Origin: Deltaproteobacteria bacterium
Lineage (GTDB): Bacteria; Desulfobacterota; GWC2-55-46; DRQE01
DNA: 33,506 nucleotides
Direction: 5' to 3'
Assembly: GCA_024278765.1 (NCBI GenBank)
Contig: JAJRSM010000022.1
Span: 1 to 33,506 of the forward strand
Of this stretch, positions 24,203 through 32,105 are shown in pieces (position 1 is the stretch's first letter; the number at the start of each line of letters is the position of its first letter). The position numbers were made by a program, and so were the translations under genes. Under the pieces are notes generated by a model, which was not told where the DNA came from, ran no database searches, and saw only the letters and a program-made list of their open reading frames with translations.

Positions 24203-25381
24203 TCAGTGAGCCAGAGTCAGGATATATTTGAACCTGGCTCTGACCTTTAGTTCTTCTTTCTTAAAGTCATCAGGCAGCGGGTTAAGCGGAGAACAGAGCC
24301 TGAGTGCGTTTATCACGGCATCGTCAAGGGTTGGATATCCCGAGGATTTATCGAGTTTGATATCATAGATAGTACCGTCTCTCTTTACCTTAAATAGGGC
24401 GCGTACCGTGCCTTGTTCACCCCTTCTTGCCGCTGCTGGCGGATAATTCCAATAAAGGGCGAGCTTACGTTTCAGGTCTAGCAGATAGCGTGCGTCTTTA
24501 AGCTCTGTCGCATTCAGCTGTAGCTGCTTGGTTCGGTTACGCATGTAGATACCGCCAAGGGCATCGCCACCACTTCTTCTTGTCTTTCTAACAACCCTTG
24601 CTATTGATTCATTGGATGGAAATAGCGAGGGAGGCCCGACCTCTCCTCTTCCGCCAGTTTTGCTAAGGCTGCCAGTGTTGCCAAGGTTGCCAGCCTTGCC
24701 AAGGCCTGTCTTATTTTTTGTCCCATTGTTAACGGAGCTACCGGTTTTGCTGTCCTGGTCGTTGTGTTCTTTCCAGACAGCGGCGGCTGGCTGTTGCTCT
24801 ATAATTATTACATTGTCTTTTATTACTGCCTTGCCTGATCTGGTCTTGTCTGTCTTTTTTGCGGCCTTGCTTTGGGTTTTATTAAACTTGCCAGAAGCAG
24901 AGCTGCCGGTATTTTTGTTAGTCTTTGTATCAGTGGCTTTGCCTGCGTTTTGTCCCTGCGTCTTTTTGCTGCCCTTTGAAGAGGCAGTGGCCTTAGGTCT
25001 GGCAGAATCCGGGTAGAGGTCTGGTTTAGTAGCAGCCTTTGCGGATTGGGGCTTAGCCCTGACGTCTCTCCGGCTTTTTCCGCTGCCTAGCCCTAGGGCA
25101 GGGCGCGGCGAGCCTTCGATCTCTACGCTTCTTGATTCATTAGCAAAACGAGTGAGTAGTTTAGGGGTTATCTTCTTTCCGGCAGCGTCAGGCGGTAAGG
25201 TGATGACATCTACGTAAAAGGGTCTCTTACTCTCAGGTGTGGCGATTTGGCGAGGCTCTGGTGTGATTAGCTTCAGGGCCTCCGGCGAGAAGGAGAGGGC
25301 GAGCAGTGCTAAGTGCATTGCAATAGAAATTGCCAGGAAGATAATCCAGTTGTTTCCAATGTGAGAGGTTTTTATTGACAT
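24203..25381 (-). CDS. TonB-family protein (energy-transducing or TolA-like)
   Basis: A 392-residue periplasm-spanning protein. A single N-terminal membrane helix (about 11-31, WIIFLAISIAMHLALLALSF) is followed by a long low-complexity Lys/Thr/Ser/Gly linker (about 80-270, rich in SKGSKKT and GKATDTKTNKN-like stretches). The globular TonB C-terminal domain (about 295-390) has LALYWNYPPAAARRGEQG, KVKRDGTIYDIKLDKSSGYP and LDDAVINALRLCSPLNPLP. TonB transfers inner-membrane energy to outer-membrane receptors; the LxYWNYP start resembles TolA-type domains as well. No ExbB/ExbD or TolQR genes are nearby, so the partner is unknown. It is divergent from tatA. Confidence 0.88.
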   Translation of the reverse strand: MSIKTSHIGNNWIIFLAISIAMHLALLALSFSPEALKLITPEPRQIATPESKRPFYVDVITLPPDAAGKKITPKLLTRFANESRSVEIEGSPRPALGLGSGKSRRDVRAKPQSAKAATKPDLYPDSARPKATASSKGSKKTQGQNAGKATDTKTNKNTGSSASGKFNKTQSKAAKKTDKTRSGKAVIKDNVIIIEQQPAAAVWKEHNDQDSKTGSSVNNGTKNKTGLGKAGNLGNTGSLSKTGGRGEVGPPSLFPSNESIARVVRKTRRSGGDALGGIYMRNRTKQLQLNATELKDARYLLDLKRKLALYWNYPPAAARRGEQGTVRALFKVKRDGTIYDIKLDKSSGYPTLDDAVINALRLCSPLNPLPDDFKKEELKVRARFKYILTLAH

Positions 25382-25508
25382 TGCGCCTTTCTTCTGCCAG
25401 AATTGAGTAGTTATCTTGTTAATTTTACACTATTAATACTCTAGTTCACAAGACTTAAAAAGTCTTAAAGGCATCGGGCTGTATTTTTAAGGCAGACGAG
25501 CTGGCAGA

Positions 25509-25518
25509 GGGGGGGGGG
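25509..25518 (+). repeat. Ten-base G homopolymer in the tatA ribosome-binding region
   Basis: Ten consecutive G end six bases before the tatA start codon, so the tract itself provides the Shine-Dalgarno pairing. Such tracts can change length by slippage, and they are also prone to sequencing error. Confidence 0.8.
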
Positions 25519-25524
25519 AGAAAG

Positions 25525-25692
25525 ATGTTTGGTCTAGGTACGACAGAGCTGATTGTAATTCTTGCTATAGTCCTCATAGTATTTGGCGTTGGTAAGTTGC
25601 CGGAGATCGGTGGCGGTATGGGCAAGGCGCTAAAGAACTTCAAGAAGGCCACCAGTGATGAGGAGATAGACGTTACGCCAAAGAAGCGATAG
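25525..25692 (+). CDS. tatA: Twin-arginine translocase subunit TatA/TatE
   Basis: The pore-forming subunit of the Tat system, which moves folded proteins across the inner membrane. The 55-residue protein has the family pattern: a short N-terminus [13 protein letters not shown], a membrane helix (about 8-22), the hinge [20 protein letters not shown] with the conserved FG-LP-GKALK motif, an amphipathic helix, and a short acidic-basic tail. It is shorter than the typical 70-90 residues but complete at both ends. The start codon follows a run of ten G. No tatB or tatC gene is adjacent, so it may be a solitary tatA. Confidence 0.93.
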   Translation: MFGLGTTELIVILAIVLIVFGVGKLPEIGGGMGKALKNFKKATSDEEIDVTPKKR

Positions 25693-25821
25693 TTTCCGGT
25701 GCAGGAAAAGCCCCTACGGGGCGATGCAATGCCGTAAATAGTTTCTAAGGTATTGGTATCTACACTGTGCAGACTGTGATGGTAGAGTACTGTCTAAAAT
25801 ATAATAAAGATGGAATCTGGA

Positions 25822-25845
25822 AACCGACCTTTGGTCGGTTTTTTT
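25822..25845 (+). terminator. Intrinsic terminator behind tatA
   Basis: Eight-base arms AACCGACC and GGTCGGTT with a three-base loop run straight into seven T (25839-25845), a strong Rho-independent terminator. It lies about 130 bases past the tatA stop codon. A small hairpin GCCCC-TAC-GGGGC (25710-25722) lies in between. No gene is seen between tatA and the terminator. Confidence 0.9.
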
Positions 25846-25851
25846 GCGTTT

Positions 25852-26327
25852 GCCCCCACGCATGTGGGTGCTCGCCGCTTGGTGCTGCGCACAGCAAATT
25901 CATTAATATGATTATTTACTACGCACAGTTTTATAACTTTCTAAAGAATTTAGCCCTCACGCAGTGAGCGCTCGCCGCACGGGTAAATTCATTAATAGGA
26001 TTCTTAGCTACGCATAACTAGTAGCTACCTATTGAACTTTGCCCTCACGCAGTGAGTGCTTGCCGCACGGGCAAATTCATTAATAGGATTCTTAGCTACG
26101 CATAACTAGTAGCTACCTATTGAACTTTGCCCCCACGCATGTGGGTGCTTGCCGCACGGGCAAATTCATTAATAGGATTCTTAGCTACGCACAGCACATG
26201 ATTTACTTAATGAACGATGCCCTCACGCATGTGGGTGCTTGCCGCACGGGCAAATTCATTAATAGGATTCTTAGCTACGCACAGCACATGATTTACTTAA
26301 TGAACGATGCCCTCACGCAGTGGGTGC
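25852..26327. repeat. Tandem array of 88-101 bp units with conserved fold
   Basis: Units start at 25852 (diverged, 101 bp), 25953 (88), 26041 (88), 26129 (90) and 26219 (90), with a truncated sixth at 26309. Each begins with GCCC(C/T)CACGCA and later contains AAATTCATTAATAGGATTC and a CTACGCA motif. Units 2 and 3 share one second half, units 4 and 5 another, so duplication happened in steps. Each start can fold as a three-way junction. It is not a CRISPR: units are long and there are no unique spacers. A reading frame across units 4-5 is repeat-coded, not a gene. Confidence 0.88.
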
Positions 26328-26333
26328 AGGTGT

Positions 26334-28421
26334 TTATCTGCGGTAGACCTCTACCCCTGCCCCTGCAAAGCCTTTTGGCAGCTTTGTAAATACTATCATT
26401 ACAGGGATAGATCCTTTTGGCGGAATGCTACCACCGGGCACGCCGTTGAGTTGTTTACGTAGATTGTTTTTGCTAATGGTCTTTAAGGCCTCTTTAGATA
26501 TTATCTTACCGGGCGTAACTTTTTTGGCGGCAATAATACGGCCCTGACCGTCTTTAAGAACTCCTCTTATCATACGTATACCCTGAGGCTCTTCTGAGAA
26601 GTTCCTTATTCGGCCTTCTATAGCAAAGATTCTGCCCATCTCTTTATTTTTAATAAAAACGCCGCGTATGCGTTCTACTTGTATCGGTGCAAGTTCGCTT
26701 TGACTAATCTGTGGTGGTCCTATCATGCCGGTTGAGTATAGCGCGGCTATTCCGCCGTATACGATGATTGCGAGTATTATTATCGGCAGCCATTTAGAGT
26801 TAGCGCTTTTTTTCTTGGCGTGGTTCGTTGCTGGAACCGAGTAATTATCGGAACTCTCTATTGCTGGTTGAGGGGTAAATGTCATGTCCGGTTTTGGCGA
26901 GCTGGGTGTATCAAAAGGCAGAGGCGGCTCGTGGTTATAGTTTGCCTGCGCTGGTTCTTCGTATGGCTTATCGTAAGATTCTGGGGCTGGGTCAGAGTCC
27001 TTTGTCTCGCCTGCATAGGGGGCTGTATCCTCAGGCGTAGCGAATTGATCGGGTGTTTTGTCCTGCGATTCGTTGGCGTGGTCCGCCTCATAGGTCTCGC
27101 TGGCTAAGTTGGCCTCGTCTTCTTCTAGGTCACCTGCAAAGCCTTTGAAGACCTCGTCCTTATCATCGCAATCGTCTTCGTTGTCGTCTTCGTCGGGCGT
27201 GGGCTCTGCTAGTACTGCGAACTCGTCATCAGTTGAGTCAGTAGTCTCGTTTTCATTGGTAAGACCGAATTCGTCTTTATTATCGTCACTGGTATTTGTT
27301 TCTGGGGTATCTGTTTCTGGTGCCTCTGGCGTAGAGTCTTGCTCGCTATCTGCGTCTTTTTGTATCTCTTGTGCTGGCGCGTCCTCGGTCGAGGGCTCTT
27401 CGGTCAGGTCTTCTATGCCCAAGTCCTCTGCACTGTCTTTTTTAGAAGGGACTTGATCTGCGAGTTCTTTCTTAAGTGCCGAGCCCAGCTCCGAGTCAAA
27501 CTCCGAGCTAAAGTCAGGAAACTCTGTCTTTTTACTCTCTTCTATCTCTGGGAATTCGGCTATATCTTTGGTAAAGTCTGTCTCTGTATCGTCTTGAGGC
27601 TCGTCCAGAGAAAAACCAAAGCCGCTTTCTTCTAGTGTTTCTTCTATGGAAGAATCATCTTCGTTGTCTTGATTAGGCTCTGCCTGATTTAGCTCTGCCT
27701 GCTTTAGCTCTGGTTGCTCTGGCACCGGGTCTATGGTTACACCCGTACTTACTCCGAGATCCAGTTCCCCTTCATCCTCACCGTTTTCTATTATTTCTTC
27801 TGGTGGTGCGTTGTCTGGGATGAACTCATCTTCTTTATCGTCATCTAAACTAAAGTCTAAGTCGAGTTCGTCGGACGGTTCGGCATCCGTCTCTGGCTGC
27901 TCCTGCTCTTCGCCGTCTACCGAGACGGCATCAGAGTTAAGTCCCAAGGCAACTCCTTTGCCAGAGGCTACGCCTTTGTCTGCGGAAGGTTGGGCGTCGG
28001 CAGCAGGGTTTTCACCCGAAGGGTCTTCGCCCAGTGGTGCGCCTATACTAAGGTCAAGCGTCCCTGCGGTAGAGAAGTCTTCGAAAGGTTTATTTGTCTC
28101 TATGTTTTTATCGAGCTCGTTCGTCTCGTCGCCAAGCGATAGGTCTTTATGATCTGGCTGGGCCTCTGCAGAAGGTAAGTCAGGGTTGTTTTTAGGTGCG
28201 CCGCCTTTGTGTGAGACTTTAATGTTTTGAGCGACTGCATTTAAGGCCGCAGTTACGGCCTCGTGCCCTTCGTTGTTGGATTCTTTTTTCTCTCCCAGTT
28301 CTTCCCCTCGAACGGTGAATGGCTGGTGACAGCGGGCGCATCTAATTCTTACGACCTTACCCTTTATTTTTTCATCACTAATCTTGAATTTAGTTAAACA
28401 TTTATCGCATTGAACTATCAA
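26334..28421 (-). CDS. MJ0042-type zinc-finger protein with long acidic linker and DUF3426-like C-terminus
   Basis: A 695-residue membrane protein of unknown function. An N-terminal zinc ribbon, MIVQCDKCLTKFKISDEKIK with a second pair in CARCHQPF, is of the MJ0042 type. A very acidic low-complexity region follows (about 60-540, with Asp/Glu/Ser/Thr/Pro tracts and repeated TDE, EPD and SED pieces). A membrane helix (about 545-567, WLPIIILAIIVYGGIAALY) precedes a DUF3426-like domain (about 575-695, FAIEGRIRNFSEEPQGIRMI). The zinc ribbon is then cytoplasmic and the C-domain periplasmic. The start is TTG at 28421, with GAGAGG nearby. The gene stop lies seven bases from the repeat array. Confidence 0.82.
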   Translation of the reverse strand: MIVQCDKCLTKFKISDEKIKGKVVRIRCARCHQPFTVRGEELGEKKESNNEGHEAVTAALNAVAQNIKVSHKGGAPKNNPDLPSAEAQPDHKDLSLGDETNELDKNIETNKPFEDFSTAGTLDLSIGAPLGEDPSGENPAADAQPSADKGVASGKGVALGLNSDAVSVDGEEQEQPETDAEPSDELDLDFSLDDDKEDEFIPDNAPPEEIIENGEDEGELDLGVSTGVTIDPVPEQPELKQAELNQAEPNQDNEDDSSIEETLEESGFGFSLDEPQDDTETDFTKDIAEFPEIEESKKTEFPDFSSEFDSELGSALKKELADQVPSKKDSAEDLGIEDLTEEPSTEDAPAQEIQKDADSEQDSTPEAPETDTPETNTSDDNKDEFGLTNENETTDSTDDEFAVLAEPTPDEDDNEDDCDDKDEVFKGFAGDLEEDEANLASETYEADHANESQDKTPDQFATPEDTAPYAGETKDSDPAPESYDKPYEEPAQANYNHEPPLPFDTPSSPKPDMTFTPQPAIESSDNYSVPATNHAKKKSANSKWLPIIILAIIVYGGIAALYSTGMIGPPQISQSELAPIQVERIRGVFIKNKEMGRIFAIEGRIRNFSEEPQGIRMIRGVLKDGQGRIIAAKKVTPGKIISKEALKTISKNNLRKQLNGVPGGSIPPKGSIPVMIVFTKLPKGFAGAGVEVYRR

Positions 28422-28639
28422 CTTACGGGCCTCTCTGGACTACGCCTTGTCTGGGCGGTGATCCTGTTTTGGACGGTGGTTTTTAGCGGAGTTTGCTTTT
28501 TGTATCTATATATAGGTCGGTCTATTACTCCTATAACTTTAACAAAAGAATGGACTTAGTTCAAGGTGAAGCGAATGTATTTTATGGTTTATTTTTTGGT
28601 GCTTAGATTGAGGTGCTGGCGGCAGGTTTTCTTTGGATC

Positions 28640-28668
28640 TTGACAGATTTAAGTGTTGAATATATGCT
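28640..28668 (+). promoter_or_regulatory. Candidate sigma-70 promoter for hpt
   Basis: TTGACA (28640-28645) and TATGCT (28663-28668) are separated by 17 bases and lie just before the hpt start codon, giving a leader of about 20 bases. AAGGGG provides the ribosome-binding site. No gene is seen in 28422-28695. Confidence 0.6.
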
Positions 28669-28695
28669 AAAGTTAACTAGTTAAAAAGGGGTTTT

Positions 28696-29325
28696 ATGGA
28701 CGATAAACTTAAAACATTCCTAACCAGTGTGGAGATATCGAGGATAGTGGCTCAGCTGGCAAAGCAGCTGCGTTCTTTCTATTACCCGGGCAGGGAAGGG
28801 GGCTCTTTAGAGGGCGCGGGCCTTGGCCAAGGTAAAGGTAGGTCGCCTGTTGTTATCTCTATACTTAACGGGGCCTTTGTATTTACCGCCGACCTTATAA
28901 GGGCTATGGCCATGCCCGTAGAGCTTGACTTTATGAGGGTAGCCTCCTATGGCATGCGAAATACGCCGGCAGAGAAGGTCTCTATTCTTATGGATATTAC
29001 CGTAGATATTAAGGATAGAGAGGTCTTGATAGTAGAGGATATCGTAGATAGAGGGTTGACGCTAAAGGCCGTTAGAGAGCATATTAAGGCCAAAGGCCCG
29101 GCGGGTATTAAGGTCTGCACCCTGCTGATGCGCAGTCCTGTGGCTGGCAATAGTACTTATGCTGAAGGAGAGACTTCTGTAGACTTTGTTGGCCTTCGTA
29201 TTAAAGACGGCTTTGTCGTTGGCTATGGCATGGACTATAAAGAACGCTACCGGGAGCTCTCAGATCTGCATATTTTATGCAACGGTTCGCCGATTGAGCT
29301 AAAAGGAGATGACGATGGTGCATAG
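28696..29325 (+). CDS. hpt: Hypoxanthine phosphoribosyltransferase family protein
   Basis: Adds ribose phosphate from PRPP to hypoxanthine or guanine in purine salvage. The PRPP-binding motif is VLIVEDIVDRGLTL (Glu114, Asp115), with Arg119 where most members have Thr. The base-binding region contains SVDFVGLRIKDGFVVGYGMDY, and ISILNGAFVFTADLIRA is the first loop. It has 209 residues, about 30 longer than usual, because of a Gly-rich insert (EGGSLEGAGLGQGKGRSP) before the first strand. The overlap with the next gene suggests coupled expression. Confidence 0.9.
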   Translation: MDDKLKTFLTSVEISRIVAQLAKQLRSFYYPGREGGSLEGAGLGQGKGRSPVVISILNGAFVFTADLIRAMAMPVELDFMRVASYGMRNTPAEKVSILMDITVDIKDREVLIVEDIVDRGLTLKAVREHIKAKGPAGIKVCTLLMRSPVAGNSTYAEGETSVDFVGLRIKDGFVVGYGMDYKERYRELSDLHILCNGSPIELKGDDDGA

Positions 29326-30970
29326 CCCTCTGGTAGATGCCATGCTCTGTAGCTCGGCCTACTCTGATAGGCCTGCGGCGATAAGTCTCGTGCAGACTCA
29401 TATATCCAATGTATTTCTAACCCCCGAGTTTGTCTATAAGGTAAAGAAGCCCGTTGATTTCGATTTTTTGGATTTTAGCACCTTAGACCTGCGAAGGTTC
29501 TTCTGCCTAGAGGAGGTTCGGCTGAATTCACGGCTGGCCCCGGATATATACCTTGGTGTCGTACCTATCTTTAGAGTTGACGATGGCGATGGTCTGGTCT
29601 TTAAGGTTGGCGATGATTTTATCGGTAAAACAGATGACTTTTTGCATGCAGAGGTCGCCGAAGATAGCCACGTCATAGCTGACTATGCCGTTAAGATGCG
29701 GCGTATCGAGGCCGGTACTATCCTGGATGAGATGATTAGACTGGGCAAGGCCTCTCCAGATACTATGCGGCGCGTGGCACAAGCGATTGCGGCATTTCAT
29801 AAGAAGGCCGAGGCTATTCAGCCGGAGACTATCCAGCCTAATCCTACCTGTGATAAAGATCAGGTAGATACTATAGCCTTTAATGTTATGGATAACTTTA
29901 CCCGGATCGAGTCTTTTATTGGAGAAGGCTTGGGGACAACTATAACAAAGAGGCGTGTGAACGAGCTACGCGAATTTTCAGCAAGTTTTATTGCTGATAA
30001 CAGAGATCTTTTGGAGGCCAGAGTTAGTGGTGGCTTTATACGGGATTGCCACGGCGATATTCACGTAGACCACGTGATAGTTACAGACGAGATCTCGATC
30101 TTTGATTGTATAGAGTTTAGCGAGCGGCTCCGGCTCTGCGATACTGTCGCTGATGCAGGGTTTTTGTCGATGGATCTGGAGTATCTGGGTAGAGGCGATC
30201 TGGCAAATGTCTTTGAGGATGAATACAAAAAAGCCTCTGGTGACGCAGCCCCAGTAGAGTTATGGAATTTTTATAAGTGTTATCGTGCTGTGGTAAGGGG
30301 TAAGGTGGCAAGTCTGAAATCAGGCGGAGCTGATATCGATGAAGAAGAGAGGCGTACTGCTATTGGTGATGCTATCGGGCACTTCCATGTCGCAGAGTTT
30401 TACGCAAAGGGCGGCTTTAGGCCGGCCCTAGTTATAGTCGCAGGGCTGACAGCAACAGGTAAGAGTACGCTTGTTACGGCAATTAAGGGTGCGGGGAGTA
30501 TGAAGGTAATATCGACCGATGCTATAAGACGTAAGATCTTTAATGTCGCGGAAGGCGAGCATCGCCGGGGCGAGTTTGGTAAAGATATCTATACCGAAGA
30601 CTCGGTTGCAAGGGTCTACAGGGCCGTATTCAAAGAGGCCGATGAATGGTTGAGGCTTGGTCGTTCGGTGATCCTTGACGCGACCTTCTCTAAAAAGAAA
30701 TACCTCCAAGACGCACGTGCGATTTCAGAGAGCAATAATGCCCTATGTTTTGTTATTGAGTGCGTTGCCAGTGACGAGAGCGTAAAGGCACGAATGAAAA
30801 AGAGGTTAACGGAAAAGAATTCATTATCAGATGCGACCTATGAGACCTATCAGGAGATGAAAAAGAGTTTTGAGCCGATAGAAGGGGATTGCCTACGAAT
30901 AAATACCAATGGCGATATTAATGAAATTGCTGAACTTGCAATAAGAAAGGTCTTTGGTGGTATGCCTTGA
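29315..30970 (+). CDS. Fusion of aminoglycoside-phosphotransferase-like and P-loop kinase domains
   Basis: A 551-residue two-domain protein (COG2187/COG0645 architecture). The N-terminal half is an APH-like kinase fold with HISNVFLTPEFVYKVKKPV and the catalytic-loop segment RDCHGDIHVDHV. The C-terminal part has a Walker A motif in GLTATGKSTLV and a zeta-toxin/adenylylsulfate-kinase-like fold (VISTDAIRRKIF, SVILDATFSKKKY). Both look active. The family has no firm physiological substrate, and resistance should not be assumed. It overlaps hpt by 11 bases. ATG at 29315 is chosen over 29309 because AAGGAG sits seven bases before it. Confidence 0.88.
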   Translation: MVHSPLVDAMLCSSAYSDRPAAISLVQTHISNVFLTPEFVYKVKKPVDFDFLDFSTLDLRRFFCLEEVRLNSRLAPDIYLGVVPIFRVDDGDGLVFKVGDDFIGKTDDFLHAEVAEDSHVIADYAVKMRRIEAGTILDEMIRLGKASPDTMRRVAQAIAAFHKKAEAIQPETIQPNPTCDKDQVDTIAFNVMDNFTRIESFIGEGLGTTITKRRVNELREFSASFIADNRDLLEARVSGGFIRDCHGDIHVDHVIVTDEISIFDCIEFSERLRLCDTVADAGFLSMDLEYLGRGDLANVFEDEYKKASGDAAPVELWNFYKCYRAVVRGKVASLKSGGADIDEEERRTAIGDAIGHFHVAEFYAKGGFRPALVIVAGLTATGKSTLVTAIKGAGSMKVISTDAIRRKIFNVAEGEHRRGEFGKDIYTEDSVARVYRAVFKEADEWLRLGRSVILDATFSKKKYLQDARAISESNNALCFVIECVASDESVKARMKKRLTEKNSLSDATYETYQEMKKSFEPIEGDCLRINTNGDINEIAELAIRKVFGGMP

Positions 30971-31058
30971 TCTTAATCAATCAATGGGCTTATCTTGAAA
31001 TCATTCTTAACTACAAAGGTGTTGAGCCTGCTACTTTCTTGTGTTTAAATGTATAGCT

Positions 31059-31736
31059 ATGGGAAATTTATCTGTAGTACTAGTAAGCGGCGGTCTAGAT
31101 AGTGCCGTGACTACCTCGATAGCTGCGGCTATCGGAGAGGTCGCGCTGCTGCATGTAAATTACGGTCAGAAGACAGAGCACCGCGAGCTCGCTGCCTTTA
31201 ATGCTATCGCTGATTACTATAGCGCAGATAAGCGGCTTGTAGCGGATATGCGTTATATGAAGGAGATCGGAGGCTCAACCCTGACAAGCTCTACTGAAGA
31301 GATTCCAAAGGGAGACCTAGCCAGAGAAGGTGTTCCTTCGACTTACGTTCCTTTTAGAAACGCGCAGCTTTTGGGCGCTGGTGTGGCGTGGGCCGAGGTC
31401 CTTGGGGCCGAGCAGGTCTATATAGGAGCTGTAGAAGAAGATAGCTCCGGCTATCCAGATTGCAGAAGGTCTTTTTTCGAGTCCTACGAAAAGGCAGTCT
31501 CGGTCGGAACACGGCCCGAGACCTTTATTAAGATCGTAACGCCTCTGATAGAAATGAAAAAAATGGATATCGTCGGAAGAGGACTTGCGTTAGAGACACC
31601 TTTTGAATATACCTGGTCGTGTTATAGTGACTCGGCCCTTGCCTGCGGAGCGTGCGATTCATGCTTGCTAAGACTTAGAGGATTTCGCCAAGCTGGTAGC
31701 CGCGATCCGATTGCATATAGAGATCAAGTGAGGTAA
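31059..31736 (+). CDS. queC: 7-cyano-7-deazaguanine (preQ0) synthase
   Basis: Converts 7-carboxy-7-deazaguanine with ammonia and ATP to preQ0 for queuosine. It is an ATP-pyrophosphatase-type enzyme; the P-loop is SGGLDS (residues 10-15) and the zinc site is Cys188, Cys196, Cys199 and Cys202 in SCYSDS...CGACDSC. The PFRN and IGAVEEDSSGYPDCR segments are typical. The 225-residue length (from the ATG at 31059) is normal; an upstream GTG at 31041 is possible. No other queuosine genes or preQ1 riboswitch were found nearby, so queC stands apart from its pathway. Confidence 0.95.
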   Translation: MGNLSVVLVSGGLDSAVTTSIAAAIGEVALLHVNYGQKTEHRELAAFNAIADYYSADKRLVADMRYMKEIGGSTLTSSTEEIPKGDLAREGVPSTYVPFRNAQLLGAGVAWAEVLGAEQVYIGAVEEDSSGYPDCRRSFFESYEKAVSVGTRPETFIKIVTPLIEMKKMDIVGRGLALETPFEYTWSCYSDSALACGACDSCLLRLRGFRQAGSRDPIAYRDQVR

Positions 31737-31750
31737 AGATGGGGGGAGAG

Positions 31751-31891
31751 ATGACCTTTGTTCAGTTCCTGAAAGTAAAGAAAGAAATCGATACAGACGG
31801 GCAAGACCTCGATGAATTAATGGACGAGCATTACGGCGAGTATAATGCCTATATGATGTCCCTTAAAGATGGCTGCGGCCCAGACGTCTAA
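31751..31891 (+). CDS. Small acidic hypothetical protein downstream of queC
   Basis: I do not recognise the family. The 46-residue product (MTFVQFLKVKKEIDTDGQDL...) is acidic, with a predicted helical segment DELMDEHYGEYNAYMMSLKD and a Cys near the end. It starts 14 bases after the queC stop; ATG at 31751 has GGGGGGAGAG directly upstream, and an in-frame ATG at 31739 is an alternative. It is probably co-transcribed with queC. Its size leaves real doubt. Confidence 0.5.
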   Translation: MTFVQFLKVKKEIDTDGQDLDELMDEHYGEYNAYMMSLKDGCGPDV

Positions 31892-31912
31892 CCCACCGGT
31901 TGTGCCGGAGGT

Positions 31913-31994
31913 GAAGTTCAGTAGGTGGTTACGTGCTATGCGTAGTTAAGAATCATGTCGATGAATTTGCTGTACGCAGTACCGTACCGCAAGG
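31913..31994 (-). repeat. Diverged inverted copy of the tandem repeat unit
   Basis: Bases 31913-31970 match the reverse complement of the second half of unit 3 of the tandem array at 46 of 58 ungapped positions, including TATGCGTAG and TTAAGAATC and ATGAATTTGC. The rest of the unit is weakly similar. It shows that the repeat is dispersed and not confined to the array. Confidence 0.72.
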
Positions 31995-32031
31995 ACTGGA
32001 TCTTGTTACTAGTTCTGTAGCGGTCAGGGCT

Positions 32032-32105
32032 GTAGGGCAAGGCTTTAGCCTTGCTGTCTTGTTTTTTATTCATGTAAAATACGCAACCCTAAAGGGTTGC
32101 CCTAC
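32032..32105. repeat. REP-like pair of inverted 23-base hairpins
   Basis: A 23-base element at 32032-32054 and its inverse at 32083-32105 share GTAGGGCAA ends. Each is itself a hairpin (GCAAGGC-TTTA-GCCTTGC and GCAACCCT-AA-AGGGTTGC), with the middle two base pairs swapped from GG/CC to CC/GG, so pairing is kept. The first hairpin is followed by six T and could terminate transcripts from queC. No other feature is seen in 31995-32218. Confidence 0.7.
32037..32067 (+). terminator. Possible terminator within the REP-like pair
   Basis: A seven-base stem GCAAGGC/GCCTTGC with a four-base loop is followed by TGTCTTGTTTTTT. It may end the queC transcript, although a seven-base gap precedes the T-run. 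Confidence 0.5.

Noticed and set aside
24612..25016. Val/Leu/Pro-rich frame on the plus strand
   Set aside because: It is the reverse of the low-complexity linker of the TonB-type gene, and its composition is a shadow of that linker.
25852..26327. CRISPR array
   Set aside because: Repeat units are 88-101 bp and adjoin one another with no unique spacers; no cas genes are in the window.
26120..26389. Reading frame of 89 residues with exact 30-residue repeats
   Set aside because: It is a translation of the 90-bp repeat units (90 is a multiple of three) and has no ribosome-binding site or family resemblance.
27109..28152. Ser-rich frames on the plus strand
   Set aside because: They are opposite the acidic linker of the zinc-finger protein: Asp/Glu codons read as Ser/Val/Leu on the other strand.
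29315..30970. Aminoglycoside resistance gene
   Set aside because: APH-like folds are widespread in metabolic kinases; this fusion family is not a resistance determinant, and there is no resistance context.
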